Source of the DNA: Planctomycetia bacterium
GTDB taxonomy: Bacteria > Planctomycetota > Planctomycetia > Pirellulales > UBA1268
Reading direction: 5' to 3'
Assembly: GCA_010027105.1 (NCBI GenBank)
Contig: RGVT01000098.1
Coordinates: 1-8,444 of the forward strand
Length of the DNA: 8,444 bases
Positions 5,601 to 8,444 of the stretch are shown piece by piece (within the stretch, counting starts at the first letter, position 1; each line of letters begins with the position of its first letter). The position numbers and the translations under genes are program-made. The notes beneath the pieces are model-generated. The model was not told the origin of the DNA and searched no databases. It was given only the letters and a program-made list of their open reading frames with translations.

Positions 5601-7890
5601 AGTCCCTGCCTGCCGCGATGGACAGGTCGCCCGCCGTGGCCAGCGCGGCGGTGAACGCGATATTGCCCGCGGCGTTCAACGAGATCGGGCGGCTGCTCGC
5701 GGCCACCGCGTCGATGGAGATGTCGTCGACCTCGTTGATCGTGAGGTCGTAGGGGAAGGGCCCGCTGAGCGGGGCGCCCTTCTGCGTGGCGGCCGTGACG
5801 CGCAGCGACGCGATCTGCGTCTGCAGGTCGACCGTGTTCAGGGCCACCGACCCCTGCTCGGGCGTGGGTATGTCGTTGCCGAGCGTCACCGCCAGCGTCG
5901 TGCCGCGAATCAGGCCCGTTCGTACGCCCGACCGGGGCGACGTCGTCGTGAACACGAACGGAGCGAGGGCCTGTAGCGCCGAGGGGGACCGGAACAAATA
6001 GCTCTGCGTGTCGATGTAGATCGTTCCCTCGACGTACACGTCGCTCGTATCGGCCTGTAGATAGAGCGAGCCCGCCGCCGTCGCGACGGTGGCCTGGGTG
6101 GCGGACAGGGCTCCCGAAAGCGATCCGGTGGCCGAGACGAAGACGCGGCCGCGGGTGACGTTGGCGGTGCCGGGGTCGTCCGCGACCCGGATGTCGTACT
6201 GCGGCGCGGCCACCGCCGCGTTGAAATTCACCTGCTCGGCCAGTGCTGTCCCGAGCGCGGGAAAGGGTGCGCTGGACGGGGGCGCGATCGTGATCGTCGG
6301 CAATGACGTGTATCCGCTGCCGCCGCTCGTGATGACGATCGAAGAGATCACTCCCCTCGTGCTCCGTGCATAGGCCGTGGCCCCCGTGCCACCGCCACCG
6401 CTGATCGTCACCGCGATCTGGGCGGTGTCGTCGTAGCCCTGGCCTCCGGCCCCGGCGGGAATGCCGATTGCCGAAACCACGCCGGTCGGATCGACGATCG
6501 CATAGCCCTGCGCCTGCTGGAGTCTGGCGTTGCGATCGACGACGCTCGGCCCGATGTCGAGGTACGACTGGGCCTTGGCCTGGGCGTTGAAGTCGATCGT
6601 CGTCGCCCGGAGCGAAATCTCGCCCGTACCGACGGCCTGGCTTTGAACGACCGGATTGTTGATCTTCACCTGGGAACCGGGCGTGAGCAGGTCGACGTAC
6701 AGCTCCCTGTCGAAGGTCAGGCCCGGGGCGAACGTGAACGCGTTCGCGGTGGCGTCCTGGTTGTAGACGGCGTAGTTGGCCGAGATGCTCACGGCTCCCG
6801 GATCGACCGCGGTGCCGTCCGCGGCGGTGCACTTCAGGGAAACAAAACCGCTGTCGTAATCGACGGATGCCTTGACGTTCACCGTTTTTTCGTACGGCGT
6901 CCCGGCGTTGATCTTGAACGTCCCGGTCGTCGCGGGGGTGCCCGCGCCGTTGGCGAACAGGAGCGAGTTCGGCTGGTTGATGGGCGGAAACAACGTGCTC
7001 ATCCGAAACTCGTTGGAGCTGCCGTCGATGGTGAGCGTCCCGGTGAGCGTGCCCGGCACGATGCCGCCGGGGTTTCGCTGCGTGACGGGCAACGTGAAGT
7101 TCGGGTTCGGGCCATACGACTCCTGGAGACCAAATTCGGTGTACGTCTTGGCCGGTGCTGCCGTCGTGATGTCGTATTTCACCGACGACAGCGTGGGTGG
7201 AGCGATTCCCGTGGCCGCGGCCGGGGGATTGTTCCAGGAGATCCGGACGCCGCTCGTGCCTCCCGGGGCGACGTACATCACCCCCGCCGTCGGCTTGATG
7301 ATGGCGGGGTCGCTTGTCGGACCGGTCGTCGTCAACGTGAATGTCAGATTGTTGCCTACGCCATTGTTGGTGAAGTCCCAACTGTTGCCAGCGTAGGTCA
7401 CCGTTCCCGTGACGTTGCCGATCACGCCGACGTTCGTCGTGTCCTTGTCGGCCACCTTCGTCGCCAACGTGAACTCGCTGGTGGTGAACCCGTTGCTGTC
7501 GTTGGCCGACACGTTTCCGGCGGAGACTCGTGTTCCGTTCGTGACGTACATCGTGGTGTACCGTCCGATGCCGTTCCACAACGTGCCTTCCGCGTGGAAC
7601 GCCCCGAGACTCTGATAGTCGTTGAAGCTCGAGTTGTCCGCGATCAGCAGATCCTGGGGGACGGTGGCGACCTGCTTGACGTACACGTCGTCGGCGTTGT
7701 CGCTCGTGATCACGAACCAGGGGGCGAAGCTCGTGCCGGCGGCAGGGCTGAACACGTTGATGGTGAGCGCCAGGCGTTGCTCCAGCCGCTCGGCGCGCAG
7801 GGCGGCAGCGCGGCGGCGCGGCCGCCTTCGTGCGCTCCCGTCGGAAGCAGGCTGACCGCCGTGGAACACCCGTGCCAGAAGCGACCTCAT
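2656..7890 (-). CDS. Giant LEPR-XLL-type surface protein with phage-tail-like and beta-helix modules
   Basis: The 1744-aa product has no recognised enzyme motif and is probably extracellular or surface-associated. The ATG at 7890 is chosen because GAGGGG (7895-7900) lies just upstream with ideal spacing; the frame opens earlier at a GTG (7926) without a good ribosome site. The Arg-rich N-terminus leads into ERLEQRLALT (LEQRLAL at 36-42), a variant of the planctomycete LEPR-XLL motif; no classical signal-peptide core is obvious. Modules in order: an N-terminal domain with DDVYVKQ and DLLIADNSSF; two Gly-rich repeats (about 470-538); FHA-like strands such as GDLSIAAGRDFTLSAPVS (about 720-900); two related phage tail-fibre-like repeats (988-1240); and a beta-helix-like region (about 1384-1670) with an inserted module at about 1504-1568. 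The tail is Pro/Gly-rich and basic, ending GGTSKQPWRQR. I see no PEP-CTERM anchor or LPXTG sorting signal. Adhesion or matrix function is inferred only. Confidence 0.88.
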   Translation of the reverse strand: MRSLLARVFHGGQPASDGSARRRPRRRAAALRAERLEQRLALTINVFSPAAGTSFAPWFVITSDNADDVYVKQVATVPQDLLIADNSSFNDYQSLGAFHAEGTLWNGIGRYTTMYVTNGTRVSAGNVSANDSNGFTTSEFTLATKVADKDTTNVGVIGNVTGTVTYAGNSWDFTNNGVGNNLTFTLTTTGPTSDPAIIKPTAGVMYVAPGGTSGVRISWNNPPAAATGIAPPTLSSVKYDITTAAPAKTYTEFGLQESYGPNPNFTLPVTQRNPGGIVPGTLTGTLTIDGSSNEFRMSTLFPPINQPNSLLFANGAGTPATTGTFKINAGTPYEKTVNVKASVDYDSGFVSLKCTAADGTAVDPGAVSISANYAVYNQDATANAFTFAPGLTFDRELYVDLLTPGSQVKINNPVVQSQAVGTGEISLRATTIDFNAQAKAQSYLDIGPSVVDRNARLQQAQGYAIVDPTGVVSAIGIPAGAGGQGYDDTAQIAVTISGGGGTGATAYARSTRGVISSIVITSGGSGYTSLPTITIAPPSSAPFPALGTALAEQVNFNAAVAAPQYDIRVADDPGTANVTRGRVFVSATGSLSGALSATQATVATAAGSLYLQADTSDVYVEGTIYIDTQSYLFRSPSALQALAPFVFTTTSPRSGVRTGLIRGTTLAVTLGNDIPTPEQGSVALNTVDLQTQIASLRVTAATQKGAPLSGPFPYDLTINEVDDISIDAVAASSRPISLNAAGNIAFTAALATAGDLSIAAGRDFTLSAPVSTSRGAVAVTAANVTINNSLRVLDPAVDDYRDDIVLTASAGSLNLTGVVSGVNNVRLTQRNKAGVAGSIAGQARVIGRGLVVQAEGGVNLLSDVDTVDARAGGDFALSELNDVTISSLRAPGFVTLQAGGIDPGLSAPKNSIALKATVFDAAGLQASAPKGSVDIDVSTPRPLTIGNFAAIGAGTAPPMLAAGSVKIRSRTGPVAVADAPLAGGAALAVRLATTADLGATFSYNTPGIFASTLTGSKQALTIDGQTVRVGDRILVKDQATKRENGVYTVTKAGDSKTNWVLTRATDADTTVKLPGGAVVQVKEGTAAGMFYGISYTSTFGTSPIAVTTITNRADAIHARVATTAALSGTYSSNAKTITGPGAGVNLVIDGASLAVGDRVLVRLGVAGGTGAENGVYEVTDDGTGGNPWQLTRAQDASGNDFTVGVFATDEGSFRAAVTGQAFLLGYNSLGKDAMTVAASTPGLNIGTDAINAGTTFVVSSTAGTNDAAGSLGKMLLLRQANNGASTLNPAPIVDFRFASLLPALNGAPAGVIRLAQELPTVSTRLAIDGARRFTFPGMAGSTPTIVVDGSRIVTSKTGSPAGVAAEINGFEFTSGSGQAGSTAGGSVANLTIGGFAKGAAVKINGAAGVLVNKLVIGLSETGERLTSKYGVLATGTTTGSTIAGCTIASASTAGISLASGATDATVAGTTVGLLNQNNANGIEVTAGNAGTNRLGVNPLAVGTYKASTTLNGTTLTLPANVDLRRVFLGQTIAGAGIQAGTIITAINGSVITLSNRMTQTGSATLTFGQPGRNVVQYNLSGIVLNAGTNTLTNTDVANNAYVGVDIGGGTQTIGASPALSASSNAIYGNGSYGVRFLVAVPKADLPKTNLTGSKNVIQGNYFGSVVAATSGLANGLRDVFVEPNPLDLSRPTAEALGFNPAIPSNKTTQLDRFGNQYVRPPVASAGGPSAGPGGGTSKQPWRQR
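3187..3381 (-). other. Small beta module inserted in the C-terminal beta-helix
   Basis: Residues about 1504-1568 break the beta-helix pattern. They read as KASTTLNGTTLTL, then LGQTIAGAGIQAGTIITAI, then NGSVITLSNRMTQTGSATLTF. This 'GxGIxAGTxITxINGxxITLS...GxxTLTF' pattern is one I associate with phage structural proteins and large bacterial surface proteins. That assignment is from memory and was not searched. Confidence 0.5.
4171..4929 (-). repeat. Two tandem phage tail-fibre-like protein repeats
   Basis: Residues 988-1110 and 1117-1240 of the giant protein are diverged copies of one module. Copy 1 has VRLATTADLGATF, LTIDGQTVRVGDRILVKDQ, ENGVYTVTKAG and WVLTRATDAD. Copy 2 has ARVATTAALSGTY, LVIDGASLAVGDRVLVRLG, ENGVYEVTDDG and WQLTRAQDAS. 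Copy 2 carries a short Gly-rich insertion before ENGVY. The module resembles repeats in tailed-phage fibre proteins (established pattern, recognised from memory). It is a protein-level repeat; the DNA of the two copies has diverged considerably. Confidence 0.75.
6277..6483 (-). repeat. Pair of Gly-rich GVVSxI...SGYxxxPTITI repeats
   Basis: Residues about 470-538 contain two copies of a short beta module. Copy 1 reads GVVSAIGIPAGAGGQGYDD followed by AQIAVTISGGGGTGATAYA. Copy 2 reads GVISSIVITSGGSGYTSLP followed by TITIAPP. The pattern (small beta strand, GGxGY, Pro, TITI strand, GGGGTGATA) is common in repetitive bacterial and phage surface proteins. It may act as a spacer or stalk (inference). 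Confidence 0.7.
7765..7785 (-). other. LEPR-XLL-like N-terminal motif (LEQRLAL)
   Basis: Residues 36-42 of the giant protein follow an Arg/Ala-rich stretch (RRRPRRRAAALRAER) and precede the first beta strand (TINVF). Large planctomycete secreted proteins typically show LE-x-R-x-LL at this place. The first Leu-Glu, the Arg and the final Leu are kept here, while the canonical Pro is Gln and the next-to-last Leu is Ala. The motif is thought to relate to export or sorting, but its function is not established. Confidence 0.65.
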
Positions 7891-7894
7891 AAAG

Positions 7895-7900
7895 CCCCTC
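7895..7900 (-). promoter_or_regulatory. Ribosome binding site of the giant gene
   Basis: On the - strand the sequence reads GAGGGG, then CTTT, then ATG. The GAGG core is 6 nt from the start codon. This decides the ATG at 7890 over the GTG at 7926. Confidence 0.75.
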
Positions 7901-8048
7901 GTTGAATGGACAGGATCAAGACACACCGCCGCTACGAGATGAAAAGTCGTACGAGTTTGCAGCCCCGACGGTTCGACGACGGCTACCCCGCACCGCGATT
8001 TTTGGAGGAAGCCCGCCCGCGATCGCCAGGTTTGGCACCGTCAGATTG

Positions 8049-8077
8049 GGTCTACCACAGGGTTCCGGGCCTATCAA
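8049..8077 (-). promoter_or_regulatory. Candidate sigma70-type promoter for the giant gene
   Basis: On the - strand TTGATA (8077-8072) is separated by exactly 17 bp from TAGACC (8054-8049), with TGG directly before it as in an extended -10. The -35 box is 5/6 to consensus, while the -10 box is weak (3/6). It would give a 5' leader of about 150 nt. Planctomycete promoters are poorly defined, so this is tentative. Confidence 0.3.
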
Positions 8078-8146
8078 CAAATCGGTAGGTCCCGGTGGAA
8101 ACCGCCTTTTGCAGGACGGTCGAGCCAGTTGTGCCGGCTGGGTCGC

Positions 8147-8160
8147 CCCGCCGACGCGGG
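8147..8160 (-). terminator. Short GC hairpin downstream of the MOSC gene, possible weak terminator
   Basis: The inverted repeat CCCGC-CGAC-GCGGG starts 31 nt after the MOSC stop on the - strand. The 5-bp stem is perfect but no T-tract follows, so intrinsic termination is doubtful. Confidence 0.25.
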
Positions 8161-8191
8161 CCGGGCCGAACGATCGCGGCAACTCGCCGGC

Positions 8192-8444
8192 TTAGCCCGG
8201 CCGGATGAGGTCGCCCACGACGAGGCATTCGCCTCGCACGCCCACGGTGTTCACGCCCAGCCGGTAGAGCGTGCCCCAGGCACAGGCATCCACGTCCGCC
8301 CGTAGGCCCCTGCCCCGGCGGGCTTCAAAGCCGTCGCGGAGGTGGGCCGTGACTGCGCCCGAGCGGCTGTCGCGGCTGGGCACGACGCACCGCCGGCAGA
8401 CGTTCGTGGCCTTGAAGCGGGCTGCGCCGATCGAAAACTCGCGC
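8192..8444 (-). CDS. MOSC-domain protein, C-terminal 83 residues (cut by window edge)
   Basis: The frame is open through the right edge and ends at TAA (8194-8192). It reads REFSIGAARFKATNVCRRC, then VVPSRDSRSGAVTAHL, and later WGTLYRLGVNTVGVRGECLV and VGDLIRPG. The arrangement 'ARFKATN-CxRC-VVPSRD-x-G ... YRLGVNT ... VGD' is that of the C-terminal half of MOSC (molybdenum cofactor sulfurase C-terminal) proteins, which bind or handle sulfur on metal cofactors. The Cys pair CRRC falls where MOSC proteins carry a conserved Cys. The GTG at 8383 is an internal Val codon, not the start; the true start lies outside the window. The exact substrate and paralogue class cannot be told from this fragment. 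Confidence 0.8.
   Translation of the reverse strand, partial: REFSIGAARFKATNVCRRCVVPSRDSRSGAVTAHLRDGFEARRGRGLRADVDACAWGTLYRLGVNTVGVRGECLVVGDLIRPG

Larger units (their letters stand above)
7891..8191. other. 301-bp intergenic region between the MOSC gene and the giant gene
   Basis: Both flanking genes are on the - strand, so this region should hold the 3' end of the MOSC transcript and the promoter and leader of the giant gene. Short open frames overlap here on both strands (7902-8195 +, 7916-8182 -), but neither has a good ribosome site or a recognisable product. The GAGGGG ribosome site (7895-7900) lies at the left end, a candidate promoter at 8049-8077, and a short hairpin at 8147-8160. 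I recognise no known riboswitch or small RNA. Confidence 0.6.

Noticed and set aside
4540..5976. 478-aa open frame on the + strand, antisense to the giant gene
   Set aside because: It is an antisense shadow with Arg/Gly/Asp-rich composition and no recognisable motif.
5486..7579. 697-aa open frame on the - strand
   Set aside because: It lies wholly inside the giant gene in another frame, with Arg/His/Gly-rich low-complexity composition and no domain pattern.
6643..7905. 420-aa open frame on the + strand antisense to the N-terminal part of the giant gene
   Set aside because: Its composition is that of a GC-driven antisense frame, with no signal peptide, domain or ribosome site evident.
7891..7926. 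Earlier GTG start (7926) for the giant gene, adding 12 residues
   Set aside because: There is no good ribosome site before the GTG, whereas the ATG at 7890 has GAGGGG at ideal spacing and gives an N-terminus typical of the family.
7902..8195. Overlapping small open frames in the intergenic gap (97 aa on +; 88 aa on - at 7916-8182)
   Set aside because: They are mutually antisense. The - frame uses a TTG start (8182), neither has a good Shine-Dalgarno, and neither product is recognisable. The DNA is better explained as promoter and leader.
8192..8383. Complete 63-aa gene starting at GTG 8383
   Set aside because: The frame stays open to the window edge with clear MOSC-type sequence upstream of that GTG, so this is the end of a longer gene.

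Overview
The window looks like planctomycete DNA, probably from the Pirellulales group. The evidence is high GC content, a large protein that opens with a variant of the planctomycete 'LEPR-XLL' surface-protein motif, and a second large protein of the planctomycete/chlamydial type that places an outer-membrane beta-barrel before a beta-helix passenger. The taxon is inferred from protein style. No rRNA, tRNA or housekeeping marker is present.

Layout: (1) Positions 1-99 hold a tandem array of a 27-bp unit whose core is a perfect 18-bp hairpin; it starts at the window edge and may extend further. (2) Positions 100-274 are a non-coding GC-rich leader that ends in three abutting inverted repeats. 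(3) Positions 275-2641 (+) encode a 788-aa secreted protein: very basic extended signal peptide, beta-barrel, linker, then a parallel beta-helix-like passenger (inverse-autotransporter order). (4) After a 14-bp gap, a convergent 1744-aa gene occupies 7890-2656 (-). It is a mosaic of beta-rich modules: LEPR-XLL-like N-terminus, a pair of Gly-rich 'SGYxxxPTITI' repeats, a filamentous-haemagglutinin-like middle, two phage tail-fibre-like 'VGDRVLVKDQ...ENGVY' repeats, and a C-terminal beta-helix carrying a further small inserted module. (5) Positions 7891-8191 are intergenic, with a possible promoter and a long 5' leader for the large gene. (6) Positions 8192-8444 (-) are the 3' end of a MOSC-domain protein cut by the window edge.

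The two large genes both encode long, repetitive, presumably surface-exposed beta-structured proteins, converging almost stop-to-stop. No enzyme motif is evident in either, so adhesion, cell-envelope or matrix roles are the most reasonable inference. The MOSC gene is unrelated metabolic cargo on the same strand as the large gene. I saw no transposase, integrase, CRISPR array, tRNA or known riboswitch.
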